Numbered from the stretch's first letter, positions 51,419 to 60,775 are shown. The stretch: DNA of 64,000 nucleotides from Gemmatimonadota bacterium (GCA_003134685.1 PLCA01000003.1:307174-371173); one strand, 5' to 3'. Program-made: numbers and translations. The notes: generated by a model from the sequence alone, not told the origin.

Positions 51419-51441
51419 CGAAAATTGGAACGGACAAGCAC
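51413..51441 (+). other. attC-like half site
   Basis: CGCCTAACGAAAATTGG then AACGGACAAGCAC matches the left half (R''-L'') of the attC at 46231, with the stop codon of the TfoX gene in the core. No right half follows; the next gene's ATG is 10 bases away, suggesting deletion. Confidence 0.55.
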
Positions 51442-51450
51442 ATTTTCACA

Positions 51451-51924
51451 ATGAAGAAACAATCAGGACGATCGGCGGCAAAACGATCGACCAAGCGAAC
51501 GACAAAACGGGCGACGAAGCGGTCTTCAGGTAAGTCTTCGTCTCGCCCGCGTCACGTTCACACGCCCGGGCTCAACGGCTGGATCACGCACACCGAGCTC
51601 GCCAGCTCCAACCCGGAAGCAACGAAGGCCTGGTGCGCCAAGGTACTGGGCTGGACTTTCAAGCCGAGCGTACCGATGCCAGACGGCGATTACCACCTTT
51701 TTGCCTACTCCGACAAAGGCGGCGGCGGCATTCGCGCGACCAAACCGTCCGAAACGCCGGGCAGCACCTTCACCGTTCACGTCGCGGACGCGCGGGCATC
51801 CTTCGAAAAAGCGCTGCGCGAAGGAGCCGAAGCGGTGCTCGCGCCTGTGCGAGTGATGGAGGGCGTGACCATCGCAGTCGTGCGCGCACCTGGAGGAGTT
51901 CCGGTTGGTCTCTCGGGCCCATAG
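51451..51924 (+). CDS. VOC-superfamily protein with basic N-terminal tail
   Basis: A 157-residue protein. Residues 1-36 are Lys/Arg/Ser/Thr-rich (AAKRSTKRTTKRATKRSSGK), like a histone-tail or DNA-binding extension. Residues 38-157 form a glyoxalase/bleomycin-resistance (VOC) domain: WITHTELASSNPEATKAWCAKVLGW, DYHLFAYS, FTVHVADARASFEKALREG, PVRVMEGVTIAVVRAPGG. Metal ligands cannot be assigned confidently. The tail is unusual for VOC proteins. Confidence 0.87.
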   Translation: MKKQSGRSAAKRSTKRTTKRATKRSSGKSSSRPRHVHTPGLNGWITHTELASSNPEATKAWCAKVLGWTFKPSVPMPDGDYHLFAYSDKGGGGIRATKPSETPGSTFTVHVADARASFEKALREGAEAVLAPVRVMEGVTIAVVRAPGGVPVGLSGP

Positions 51925-51956
51925 TCGAGCCAACCGAGTTGAGCTTGGTCGCTAAC

Positions 51957-52775
51957 GTGAAACCGGCTGTCGTCGCGTTCTTCGCTTTGTTCGCGCTCGT
52001 CGCGTGTGCCGATCAGTCGCCATCGCAGACTCCTGTGTGGAGCGACGAATTCTACGGACCCGCGGGCGCGTCGTTCGACCGCGCGAAGTGGGTCGCAGAC
52101 ACCGGCGGAAATGGCTTCGGCAACCAGGAGCGCGAGTTCTACACGACGCGTGCCGAGAACGTCGCGCTGGACGGCAACGGCCACCTCGTGATCACGGCGC
52201 GCGCCGAGCCGTCGTCGTCCACATACCAATGTTGGTACGGACGATGTCTTTACACGTCGACGCGGCTAAAGACCTCGGGTCTGTTCGCGCAGACGTACGG
52301 TCGCATCGAGGCACGCATCAAAATCCCGCGCGGACAGGGAATCTGGCCTGCCTTCTGGATGCTCGGCGGGGACATCGGTTCGGTCGGTTGGCCGCAGAGC
52401 GGCGAGATCGACATCATGGAGAACATCGGACGCGAGCCGGCCATCGTGCACGGCACACTCCACGGCCCGGGCTATTCAGGCGCCGGCGGCATCGGCCGGG
52501 CCGACACGTTGTCGACTGGTGCCTACGCGGACGACTTTCATGTCTTCGCCGTCGAGTGGCGGCCGAACGAGATCCGCTGGTACATGGATGGACGGCAGTA
52601 TCATCGCATGACGCCGGCCGATCTGCCGAGCGGGACGAAGTGGGTGTACGATCATCCCTTCTTTCTGTTGCTCAACGTCGCGGTGGGCGGAGGCTGGCCC
52701 GGCGATCCCGACGCCTCGTCGACCTTCCCGCAGCAGATGATCGTGGACTACGTGCGCGTGTATCGCAATCCATAG
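51957..52775 (+). CDS. GH16-family glucanase-like lipoprotein
   Basis: A 272-residue protein read from GTG, with a lipoprotein signal (VVAFFALFALVACADQ, lipobox LVAC). The domain is glycoside hydrolase family 16: WSDEFYGPAGASFDRAKW, NQEREFYTTRAENV, GRIEARIKIPRGQGIWPAFWMLG, and the catalytic signature GEIDIMENIG with the ExDxxE triad. The LLNVAVGGGWPG end is typical of laminarinase-type beta-1,3-glucanases. It should act on beta-glucans at the cell surface. Confidence 0.93.
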   Translation: MKPAVVAFFALFALVACADQSPSQTPVWSDEFYGPAGASFDRAKWVADTGGNGFGNQEREFYTTRAENVALDGNGHLVITARAEPSSSTYQCWYGRCLYTSTRLKTSGLFAQTYGRIEARIKIPRGQGIWPAFWMLGGDIGSVGWPQSGEIDIMENIGREPAIVHGTLHGPGYSGAGGIGRADTLSTGAYADDFHVFAVEWRPNEIRWYMDGRQYHRMTPADLPSGTKWVYDHPFFLLLNVAVGGGWPGDPDASSTFPQQMIVDYVRVYRNP

Positions 52776-52829
52776 CGTGTTGCTCGCTTAGCTCGACAAC
52801 AGGTTCACTTCACGCGGGATGTTTTGCCG

Positions 52830-55037
52830 ATGCTCAAACGAATCGGTGTCGCACTCGGCCTCCTCCTCTTATCGGCGGCATCGATTCTCCGTGTCGCGCG
52901 GCCTCCGAGTGCCGTTCCGGGGACGGCCCCCGATACGGTGTTCTCCGCCGAGCGGGCGATGCGACACGTCGAGCAGATCGCGCAGCGGCCGCATCCGATG
53001 GGCACAGCGGATCACGATCGAGTGCGCGATTACATCGTCGGCCGGCTCTCCGCGCTGGGGCTCAGCCCGCAAATCCAGCAAGCGACCGCGATCGGCACGC
53101 GTTATCGGGAATCCGGGCGCGTTCAGAACATTCTCGCCCGGCTTCCGGGCACCGATCCGAACGGCAAGGCGGTGCTCATCATGGCGCACTACGACGGCGT
53201 CGAGGCTGGACCGGCGGCGTCTGACGACGGCGCAGGATCCGCCGCGCTGCTAGAAACGCTCCGCGCTCTACGCGCGCGCAAGCAGCCATTGGCGCACGAC
53301 GTCATCGCGCTGTTTACCGACGGAGAGGAATCGGGGCTCCTCGGAGCCGCCGCGTTCGTGCGAGAGCATCCGTTGGCGAAGGACGTCGGCGTCGTGCTCA
53401 ACTTCGAGGCACGCGGCACCAGCGGGCGTTCGTTCATGTTCGAGACAGGCCCGGGCAACCTCGACGCTGCTCGAGCGCTGCGCAGCGCGCGCGACGCAAC
53501 GGCTGGATCAGTCTACGCGGCGATCTATCGCACACTGCCCAACGACACCGACCTCTCAGAAGTCGCCGTGCTCGACCTGCCCGCGCTCAACTTTGCGTTT
53601 GCCGACGGGGTCGAGCGTTACCACACGAGTCACGACGACGTCGCGCATCTGAATCCGGGCAGCCTGCAGCATCACGGTTCGCAGATGCTCGCGATGACGC
53701 GCACATTTGGCACGGAGCCGTTGCCGCGCGCGCGCACCGGCGATGGCGTGTTCTTCGACCTGCCGATCGTCGGCCTTGTCGTTTATCCGCAGGGACTCGA
53801 GCTCCCCCTCGTGATTCTTGCGTTGGTGCTCGTCGTAACGCTCGTTGTTCGCGACCGAAAGGGAGTGGGCACAGGCGTGCTCGCGGCGGTCGTCGCAATC
53901 GTGATGTCCGGCGCCGTCGGCTTTGTCGTCGGTAGAATGCTCCACGGTTCCGCGGTGTGGAGTGGGTTGTTTGCGACCGCCATCGCGCTGCTCGCCTTAT
54001 CGGTGACGGCTGTGTGCTATGCGCTTGCCAAGCGATGGTCCACGCCTCGCGGGCTCCACATCGGCGCTCTGATCGTGTGGCTCGTCCTCGCGTTTGCGCT
54101 CGCCATACATGTGCCTGGTGTCAGCTACCTTTTTGCCTGGCCTCTGCTGTTCGCCGCGGGCGCGGCGCTTCTCGCTCGCGGACGCGACGTAGCCGAGTGG
54201 GCGGCTGCCATCTTTACGTTGCTCATTCTCGTCGGTTTCATCTACGGTGTTTCGGTGGTGATGCTCGGCGTCGCTGGTGCAGGCGCGATTGCGCTGTGCG
54301 TCGTGGCTTCACTTGTCACCCTTCTGCTCGCGCCGCAGATCGAGCTCATTGCCGGCGAGGCGCGCTGGTCGGGCGCGCCATGGCTCGCCGGCGCGGGTGT
54401 GGTGTGTCTCCTGATCGCCGCGCTCACGGTGCATCCGAGCGCCGACCATCCTCTGCGTAGCGCGCTGGTGTACGCCGAGAACGCCGACTCGAGCGACGCC
54501 TGGCTCGGCACGCTCGGCGGATCGACGAATGCGTGGACGCGCGACGCGATCGGGCAAGGGATCGCCGGGCCCGCTCCGGCGTGGACAGCGCGACTGTCGG
54601 ACGCAGGCCGCTTCATCGGTCGAAAGGTCCAACGCATTCCGCTCGGCGCACCAAACGCCACGCTGGTTCTCGATTCGGTGACCAACGGTGCGAGGCGCGT
54701 CGTGCTCCGTGTCAACGCGCCCGCGGGAACCACCGGGCTGGTGATGCGCGCGCGCGGCGCCAAGGTGCTCGCGTCGTCAATCGACGGACGCGTCGTCGAC
54801 ACGACGCGATACCGGATTCGCTCGGGCGACTGGACGATGCAATACTGGGCCGTTCCAGACACCGGCGCGATCGTCGCGCTCTCAATTCCCGCAGGGGGCC
54901 ACATAGACTTCGACCTTGCTGCGCGTCGGCCCGGCATTCCGCCAGTTCCCGGCGTGACGGTTGCCCCGCGTCCGCCGTACGTCGTGCCGAGTCAGACGGG
55001 GGACGTGAGCATTGTATATCGTCAGTGGCGCTTTTGA
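52830..55037 (+). CDS. Membrane-anchored M28 peptidase (ERMP1/Fxna-like)
   Basis: A 735-residue protein. After an N-terminal hydrophobic anchor, residues about 40-310 form an M28 zinc peptidase: IMAHYDGVEAGPAASDDGAGSAALLE, LFTDGEESGLLGA, LNFEARG and the late YHTSHDDVAHLN. Residues about 315-560 hold eight or more transmembrane helices (LPLVILALVLVVTLVV and following), and the last 170 residues are extracytoplasmic. This N-peptidase plus membrane bundle is the architecture of ERMP1-like proteins. The ATG is preferred to the TTG two codons earlier. Confidence 0.9.
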   Translation: MLKRIGVALGLLLLSAASILRVARPPSAVPGTAPDTVFSAERAMRHVEQIAQRPHPMGTADHDRVRDYIVGRLSALGLSPQIQQATAIGTRYRESGRVQNILARLPGTDPNGKAVLIMAHYDGVEAGPAASDDGAGSAALLETLRALRARKQPLAHDVIALFTDGEESGLLGAAAFVREHPLAKDVGVVLNFEARGTSGRSFMFETGPGNLDAARALRSARDATAGSVYAAIYRTLPNDTDLSEVAVLDLPALNFAFADGVERYHTSHDDVAHLNPGSLQHHGSQMLAMTRTFGTEPLPRARTGDGVFFDLPIVGLVVYPQGLELPLVILALVLVVTLVVRDRKGVGTGVLAAVVAIVMSGAVGFVVGRMLHGSAVWSGLFATAIALLALSVTAVCYALAKRWSTPRGLHIGALIVWLVLAFALAIHVPGVSYLFAWPLLFAAGAALLARGRDVAEWAAAIFTLLILVGFIYGVSVVMLGVAGAGAIALCVVASLVTLLLAPQIELIAGEARWSGAPWLAGAGVVCLLIAALTVHPSADHPLRSALVYAENADSSDAWLGTLGGSTNAWTRDAIGQGIAGPAPAWTARLSDAGRFIGRKVQRIPLGAPNATLVLDSVTNGARRVVLRVNAPAGTTGLVMRARGAKVLASSIDGRVVDTTRYRIRSGDWTMQYWAVPDTGAIVALSIPAGGHIDFDLAARRPGIPPVPGVTVAPRPPYVVPSQTGDVSIVYRQWRF

Positions 55038-55131
55038 CGGATGACAGATCGATGATCAATCCGGCGGATCCCGGAGCAACCAAGAGCGCGGGTAGCCGCG
55101 CACAGCGTTCCCCGCGTTAGGAGGCAACTCA

Positions 55132-55410
55132 ATGCAGCATACTATTAAGGTGATTGCCGGCGGCTTCGTGCTCCTCGCGTTATGCCTGGTGGTTGGGCGC
55201 CTAATGGGAGAAGCCGGTCAGTTCGCGGTCGTGGCGCGAGCCGCGCTGGTGTTCGTCCCGCTCTGGCTCGTTGGCGCGGGAATCAATATGTGGGTCGGCG
55301 TTTCCAAGGCAGGGTATTCGGTGAAAGAGGAAGCCCCCATTTTCCTCGCGGTGTTTCTTATCCCCGCAGTGGTCGCGCTGTTAGTGTGGCGGAGGTATTC
55401 GCGGGGCTGA
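55132..55410 (+). CDS. Small three-helix membrane protein
   Basis: A 92-residue protein with three hydrophobic segments (VIAGGFVLLALCLVVGRLM, AALVFVPLWLVGAGINMWVGV, IFLAVFLIPAVVALLVW). AGGAGG stands 7 bases before the ATG. WLVGAGINMWVGV and SVKEEAPIFLAVF are memorable segments seen in uncharacterised proteins. GCGTTAGG just upstream resembles an attC core but has no partner. Function unknown. Confidence 0.72.
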   Translation: MQHTIKVIAGGFVLLALCLVVGRLMGEAGQFAVVARAALVFVPLWLVGAGINMWVGVSKAGYSVKEEAPIFLAVFLIPAVVALLVWRRYSRG

Positions 55411-55568
55411 GTTTCCTCCATGGCACACCGACGCTCATCCGGCGAGTCCTCATCAATGCCGATCCGCGTGAAGTTCTTGCGGCCACGCTTCCCAATAGTC
55501 CGGCGTGTCGATTTCGCCGGTTCTCGTTCGACGTATAGGTGGAGCCGAGGACCAGCCGGGCGATTGAT

Positions 55569-56195
55569 CTAGCGCGCCGCCGGCTGCCGGTTGTTCTCCA
55601 CCATCAGATCCACGACTTGCACGAGATGTTCACCGATCTGCCTCATCCCGACACACGTTCCGCACGAGTGGGCGCCCTCCAGCAGCATGGAGAACAGGTC
55701 CGCGGAGAAGGCGGGATCCGGGAATCCCGCGGATTTGCAAAGGCGAACGACGCGCTTGTGCTCCCGAAGCTTGTGCTCCTTCATGACGTGGCGCGCCGGA
55801 TGGTTCGGATCGGGCAGCTCGGCGAAGGCGTTGCCGAGAGCCGACCCGCGCTCTTCCATCGCTCGGAGCTTCGCGGCCATGCGCCGGCTCCAATCCTGAA
55901 GCTGGCCCTGCGGATCTCCGCGATGCCTGGCGTTGAGATCCTTCCAGTCTTCCTCCTTGTGGGCGACGATCCCGCGCACCCATTCCGTGATTAGCTCATC
56001 CTTGGAGGCGAAGTATCGGTACAGCGTCATCTTGTTCGTCTGCGCGGCTTCGGCGATCGCTTCGACGCCGACCCCGCGGATGCCCTGTTTATGAAAGAGA
56101 TCACCCGCTGCCACGAGAATCCGCTCGCGAATAGGGATCGTGGAGCGACCTTTTTTCTTCCTTTTAAGCCCGTTGTTGTGAATATCTGTTTGCAC
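55569..56195 (-). CDS. TetR-family repressor of the adjacent efflux operon
   Basis: A 208-residue regulator. The N-terminal helix-turn-helix is RERILVAAGDLFHKQGIRGVGVEAIAEAAQTNKMTLYRYFASKDEL, the full TetR signature. The C-terminal ligand domain is family-variable and contains CGTC. The GTG start has AAGGAGGGG upstream. It diverges from the MFP-RND-OMF operon, and two copies of TGTTACCG-xx-CGGTAACA lie in between, so it most likely represses both itself and the pump until a ligand binds. Confidence 0.93.
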   Translation of the reverse strand: MQTDIHNNGLKRKKKGRSTIPIRERILVAAGDLFHKQGIRGVGVEAIAEAAQTNKMTLYRYFASKDELITEWVRGIVAHKEEDWKDLNARHRGDPQGQLQDWSRRMAAKLRAMEERGSALGNAFAELPDPNHPARHVMKEHKLREHKRVVRLCKSAGFPDPAFSADLFSMLLEGAHSCGTCVGMRQIGEHLVQVVDLMVENNRQPAAR

Positions 56196-56213
56196 GATTG
56201 TTTGTACCCCTCC

Positions 56214-56242
56214 TTGACTAAAATGTTACCGACCGGTAACAT
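56214..56242 (+). promoter_or_regulatory. Efflux operon promoter
   Basis: TTGACT (-35, 56214-56219) and TAACAT (-10, 56237-56242) are separated by exactly 17 bases. The first TetR operator occupies the spacer and the -10, so repressor binding would block RNA polymerase. Confidence 0.7.
56224..56241. promoter_or_regulatory. TetR operator O1
   Basis: An 18-bp palindrome TGTTACCGACCGGTAACA with 8-bp perfect arms. It overlaps the putative promoter spacer and -10. Confidence 0.8.
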
Positions 56243-56258
56243 AGGGGGAATTACGGAA

Positions 56259-56276
56259 TGTTACCGCTCGGTAACA
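56259..56276. promoter_or_regulatory. TetR operator O2
   Basis: TGTTACCGCTCGGTAACA, the same 18-bp palindrome as O1 apart from the two central bases. Centres are 35 bp apart, so the two sites lie on a similar face of the helix. Confidence 0.8.
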
Positions 56277-56344
56277 AACTACACGTCGATACGTAGTGCC
56301 ACAATGGTTCGTTGTAGCGGTCCCCTGTTCCGGAGTCGTGCAAC

Positions 56345-57526
56345 ATGAGTTCCACTTTCTCTCGCGCCAAGTCCGTTTCCCTCAGAGCTCACGCCGGCGG
56401 TTGGGCCGCCGCTGGTATTTTCGCGGTCACCGCATCGGGCTGCAGCAAAGGCGCGCCGCCGATGCAGGTTCCCCAGGTCACCGTCGCGCCGGCGATCGAG
56501 CGCGTGGTTGCCGATTGGGATGAGTTCACCGGTCATTTCGACGCCGTCAACTCGGTCGAGGTGCGGCCGCGCGTTGGCGGATTCCTCCAGCGGGTCGGGT
56601 TCGTCGAGGGCGCGATTGTCCATCAGGGCGACGTCCTGTTCGTGATCGATCAGCGTCCGTACGAAGCGGAAGTCGCAAGGGCTGAGGCGGTGCTCGCTCA
56701 GGCGCGCACTCGCAATCAGCTCGCCGGCATGGAAGTCGAGCGCGCGCAGAAGCTCGTGAACACCCAGGCGATCTCGCGCGAGGAGCTGGACGCCCGGACG
56801 AGCGGTCGCGCCGAAGGGGACGCGGGGGTCAAGGGCGCCGAGGCGGCTGTGCTAGTGGCACGATTGAATCTGGAGTGGACCGTTGTGCGAGCGCCGATTT
56901 CCGGGCGCGTCGGTCGCGCCGAAGTCACCCCCGGCAATGTCGTCCAGGCGGGGGCGCCGTCGCCGACGCTGTTGACCACCATTGTCTCGATCGACCCCAT
57001 CTACGTGTATTTCGACACGGACGAGCAGGCGTACCTGAAATACATGGGCGCGCAGGCCACCGGTCCGAAGGGACGGGAGGTGCTGGTCGGTCTCGCCAAC
57101 GAGACGGGATTCCCGCATGAGGGGAGACTCAATTTCGTTGACAATCGCGTCGATGGGACCTCGGGAACGATTCGCGCTCGGGCGCTGTTGGCGAACCCCA
57201 ATGGGCTCTTCACACCGGGATTGTTCGCGCGTGTGCGACTCCTCGGCAGCCAGCGCCACCCCGCGACGCTGGTTCAGGATCAGGCGATCGGCACCGATCA
57301 GGATCGCAAGTTCGTGCTCGTATTGAAGAGCGACAACACCGTCGAGTATCGTCCCGTCGTCACTGGCCGCGTCGTAGATGGTCTGCGCACGGTTGAATCC
57401 GGGCTCAAGCCCGGAGAGCGCGTAGTCATCAACGGCCTGATGCGGGTTCGCCCCGGAATGAAGGTCGCCGCCACAAATGCTGCCATGGTCGCCGAGAGTG
57501 CCGCACCGGCACCCGCGGCGCGGTAG
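56345..57526 (+). CDS. RND efflux membrane-fusion lipoprotein
   Basis: A 393-residue periplasmic adaptor (AcrA/MexA type). A lipoprotein signal ends in TASGC. It continues with EFTGHFDAVNSVEVRPRVGGFLQRVGFVEGA (lipoyl half), a coiled hairpin (ARAEAVLAQARTRNQLAGMEVERAQKLV), the second lipoyl half (VRAPISGRVGRAEVTPGNVV) and beta-barrel domains. It bridges the inner-membrane pump and the outer-membrane channel. First gene of the operon, 68 bases downstream of operator O2. Confidence 0.95.
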   Translation: MSSTFSRAKSVSLRAHAGGWAAAGIFAVTASGCSKGAPPMQVPQVTVAPAIERVVADWDEFTGHFDAVNSVEVRPRVGGFLQRVGFVEGAIVHQGDVLFVIDQRPYEAEVARAEAVLAQARTRNQLAGMEVERAQKLVNTQAISREELDARTSGRAEGDAGVKGAEAAVLVARLNLEWTVVRAPISGRVGRAEVTPGNVVQAGAPSPTLLTTIVSIDPIYVYFDTDEQAYLKYMGAQATGPKGREVLVGLANETGFPHEGRLNFVDNRVDGTSGTIRARALLANPNGLFTPGLFARVRLLGSQRHPATLVQDQAIGTDQDRKFVLVLKSDNTVEYRPVVTGRVVDGLRTVESGLKPGERVVINGLMRVRPGMKVAATNAAMVAESAAPAPAAR

Positions 57527-57550
57527 CGCAACTTTTCCGGAGTCGCTCCC

Positions 57551-60500
57551 GTGCGTTTCTCACGCTTCTTCATCGACCGCCCGATCTTCGCGATCGTCCT
57601 GTCGCTCGTCATTCTTGCCGGTGGCTTGATCGCTGTCACCCGGCTGCCAATCAGCGAGTATCCTGAAGTCACGCCCCCGACCATCACGGTTAGCGCGATA
57701 TACCCTGGCGCGAATCCGACGGTGCTCGCACAGACGGTCGGCACGCCGCTGGAGGACGCGATCAACGGCGTCGAGCGGATGCTCTACATGACATCGTCCG
57801 CCTCGGCCGACGGCACGTTCAATCTCACTGTCACCTTCGAGATCGGCACGGACGTCGACCTCGCGCAGGTACAGGTGCAGAACCGCGTGTCGCAGGCGCT
57901 GGCGCGACTGCCGGAGGAGGTGCGCGCTCTCGGTGTGACCACCCAGAAGCGCTCCCCGGACATCACGATGGTAGTGCATCTCTTCTCTCCCGATGGCCGG
58001 TATGACCCGGTCTACCTCCGGAATTATGCGCTGCTGAATGTCAAAAACGAGCTGTCGAGAATTCCCGGCGCTGGTCAGGTGATCGTGTTTGGCGCGGGCG
58101 ACTATGCGATGCGCGTCTGGCTCGATCCGAACAAAGTCGCATCGCACGGGTTGTCGGCGGGCGACGTCGTCCAGGCGATTCGCGAGCAGAACCTCCAGGT
58201 CGCCGCAGGCACCGTCGGGGCTCCGCCGATGAACGATCCGGTCGCATATCAGCTGACGGTCACCGCGCATGGGCGGCTCACGGACGAGAAAGAGTTCGGC
58301 AACATCATCGTCAAGACCGGCGCGGATGGAGCGGTCACTCGTCTGCGCGATGTTGCGCGCATCGAGCTCGCTGCCGGAACGTTTGGCCTGCGCGCGCTGC
58401 TTGACAACAAGCCGGCCGTCGCCATCGTGGTGTTTCAGTCTCCGGGCTCGAACGCGCTGGCTCTTTCCAGTGCCATTCGCGCGAGGATGGCCGACCTTAA
58501 GACGCGCTTTCCACAGGGCGTAGACTGGTCCTCCGTGTACGATCCGACACTGTTCGTGCGCGACTCGATCCGCGAGGTGATCTACACGCTGCTCCTCGCC
58601 ACGCTGATGGTCGTCATCGTTGTGGTTCTCTTCCTGCAGACGTGGCGTGCCTCGATCATCCCGCTCGCCGCGGTACCGATATCCATCGTCGGCACTTTTG
58701 CCGTGATGCTCGCGACGGGGTTCTCGATCAACACGCTGTCGCTGTTCGGGCTAGTGCTGGCCATTGGTATAGTCGTCGACGACGCTATCGTCGTGGTCGA
58801 GAACGTCGAGCGACACATCGAGGAGGGCCTGTCGCCTCTTGATGCGAGCCACCGCGCGATGGAGGAAGTCAGCGGGCCGATCATCGCCATTGCGTTGGTC
58901 TTGTGCGCGGTGTTCGTCCCGGTGGCGTTCATCAGTGGTCTGACCGGACAGTTCTACCGCCAGTTCGCTCTTACAATCGCATTCTCGACGCTGATCTCGG
59001 CGTTCAATTCGCTGACGCTGTCGCCGGCTCTCGCCGCCGTGCTCCTTCGCCCGCGCGGAGTTCCTGATGATGCGCCGACGCGCATCATGCATCGCCTCTT
59101 TGGCTGGGCGTTCGATCCGTTCAACCGCTTCTTCGGGCGCGCGTCCAAGCGCTACGGGACCATCGTACAGCGGGTGACACACCGCTCCGTGGTCGCGCTC
59201 GCGGCCTATGGAATACTCGTTGTGATCGGCATCATCGGATTTGCGAGAGTGCCGAAGGGATTCGTACCGAGTCAGGACAAGCGGTTCCTCGTGGCGATCG
59301 CGCAGCTGCCCGACGCCGCTTCGCTCGACCGCACCGAAGCCGTGGTGAGACGGATGTCGGACATCGCCCTCAAGACGCCGGGCGTCGAGCACGCCGTCGA
59401 GTTCCCGGGCCTTTCCATTACCAGCTTCGGCCCCAAATCGAACGCCGGCGTCATTTTCATAGGACTCAAGCCGTTCGAGGAGAGAAAGTCGAAGGATCTC
59501 AAGAGCAGCGCTATCCTGATGGCGCTCAATCAGAAGTTCTCGGCGATCCAGGACGGCTTCGTCGCCGTATTTCCTCCGCCCGCGGTGAACGGGTTGGGCT
59601 CGATCGGTGGCTTCAAGATGATGTTGGAGGACAAGGCAGGACTTGGCGATTCGACACTCTATGCAACGACGCAGGCGGTGCTCGGTCAGGCGTATCAGAC
59701 GCCTGGACTTGCCGGTCAGTTCTCGAGCTTCCAGATCAACGTGCCTCAGCTCTTCGCCGATGTCGATCGCGACAAGGTGAAACAGCTGGGCATCCCGCTG
59801 AATGACCTTTTCTCGACGCTCCAGATATATCTCGGCTCCCAGTACGTCAACGACTTCAACAAATTCGGTCGCACCTATCAGGTGATCGCGCAGGCAGACG
59901 CGCCCTATCGCGCGAACGCGGACAACATCGCTCAGCTCAAGGTTCGAAATGTGCGCGGCGAAATGGTGCCGCTCGGCTCGGTGCTGACGATGAAGCAGTC
60001 ATACGGTCCGGACCAGGTCACACACTACAACGGTTATCCCGCCGCAGACATCAGCGGCAGCGCGGCCCCGGGGGTGAGCGCCGGAGCAGCGGTGCAAACA
60101 ATGGAACGGCTTGCCAACCAGACGTTGCCGAACGGCATCGGCTACGAGTGGACTGAGCTCACCTATCAGCAGAAGCTGGCTGGCAACACCGCCGTACTGG
60201 TCTTTCCGCTCTGTATTCTGCTCGTGTTCCTCGTTCTTGCGGCGCAGTACGAGAGTTGGTCACTGCCGCTTGTAATAGTGCTGATCGTGCCGATGTCCCT
60301 GGTTTCCGCGATCGCGGGTGTGTGGCTGACTGGCGGCGACAATAATGTCTTCACCCAGATCGGTCTCCTCGTGCTCGTGGGTCTCGCGTGCAAGAACGCG
60401 ATTCTTATAGTCGAGTTCGCGCGTGACCTCGAGCGGCAGGGGCGCGACCGCTTCACGGCCGCGCTCGAGGCCGCCCGCATCAGACTGCGTCCGATTCTGA

Positions 60501-60775
60501 TGACTTCCTTCGCGTTCATCGCGGGCGTCATCCCACTCATTATTGCGAGTGGGGCGGGCGCGGAGATGCGGAAGGTGATGGGCATCGCGGTGTTCTCCGG
60601 CATGCTTGGCGTCACCTTCCTTGGGCTTCTCTTCACACCACTCTTCTACGTGCTCGTCCGCGGCGCCGTCGATCGGCGCACCGGGAAGCCCGTGCCGGAA
60701 CCAGAAGGCATACAACCTCTCCATACGTGGCGGCCATCGCTGGCGGTGGGGACTGAGGGTAGCAGTCATGCGTAA
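57551..60775 (+). CDS. RND multidrug efflux transporter (HAE1 family)
   Basis: A 1074-residue pump of AcrB/MexB size. It starts with GTG (RFSRFFIDRPIFAIVLS), the standard HAE1 opening. Landmarks are YPEVTPPTITVSAIYPGA, the docking and porter domains, and the proton-relay Asp pair in helix 4 (IGIVVDDAIVVVENVER). Twelve helices and two large periplasmic loops are predicted. It uses the proton gradient to expel drugs or solvents. The last 8 bases overlap the OMF gene start. Confidence 0.96.
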   Translation: MRFSRFFIDRPIFAIVLSLVILAGGLIAVTRLPISEYPEVTPPTITVSAIYPGANPTVLAQTVGTPLEDAINGVERMLYMTSSASADGTFNLTVTFEIGTDVDLAQVQVQNRVSQALARLPEEVRALGVTTQKRSPDITMVVHLFSPDGRYDPVYLRNYALLNVKNELSRIPGAGQVIVFGAGDYAMRVWLDPNKVASHGLSAGDVVQAIREQNLQVAAGTVGAPPMNDPVAYQLTVTAHGRLTDEKEFGNIIVKTGADGAVTRLRDVARIELAAGTFGLRALLDNKPAVAIVVFQSPGSNALALSSAIRARMADLKTRFPQGVDWSSVYDPTLFVRDSIREVIYTLLLATLMVVIVVVLFLQTWRASIIPLAAVPISIVGTFAVMLATGFSINTLSLFGLVLAIGIVVDDAIVVVENVERHIEEGLSPLDASHRAMEEVSGPIIAIALVLCAVFVPVAFISGLTGQFYRQFALTIAFSTLISAFNSLTLSPALAAVLLRPRGVPDDAPTRIMHRLFGWAFDPFNRFFGRASKRYGTIVQRVTHRSVVALAAYGILVVIGIIGFARVPKGFVPSQDKRFLVAIAQLPDAASLDRTEAVVRRMSDIALKTPGVEHAVEFPGLSITSFGPKSNAGVIFIGLKPFEERKSKDLKSSAILMALNQKFSAIQDGFVAVFPPPAVNGLGSIGGFKMMLEDKAGLGDSTLYATTQAVLGQAYQTPGLAGQFSSFQINVPQLFADVDRDKVKQLGIPLNDLFSTLQIYLGSQYVNDFNKFGRTYQVIAQADAPYRANADNIAQLKVRNVRGEMVPLGSVLTMKQSYGPDQVTHYNGYPAADISGSAAPGVSAGAAVQTMERLANQTLPNGIGYEWTELTYQQKLAGNTAVLVFPLCILLVFLVLAAQYESWSLPLVIVLIVPMSLVSAIAGVWLTGGDNNVFTQIGLLVLVGLACKNAILIVEFARDLERQGRDRFTAALEAARIRLRPILMTSFAFIAGVIPLIIASGAGAEMRKVMGIAVFSGMLGVTFLGLLFTPLFYVLVRGAVDRRTGKPVPEPEGIQPLHTWRPSLAVGTEGSSHA

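Noticed and set aside
55105-55131. GCGTTAGG upstream of the 92-residue membrane protein as an attC site
   Set aside because: No matching left core or inverted L segments are found within 150 bases; a single 7-base match is expected by chance.
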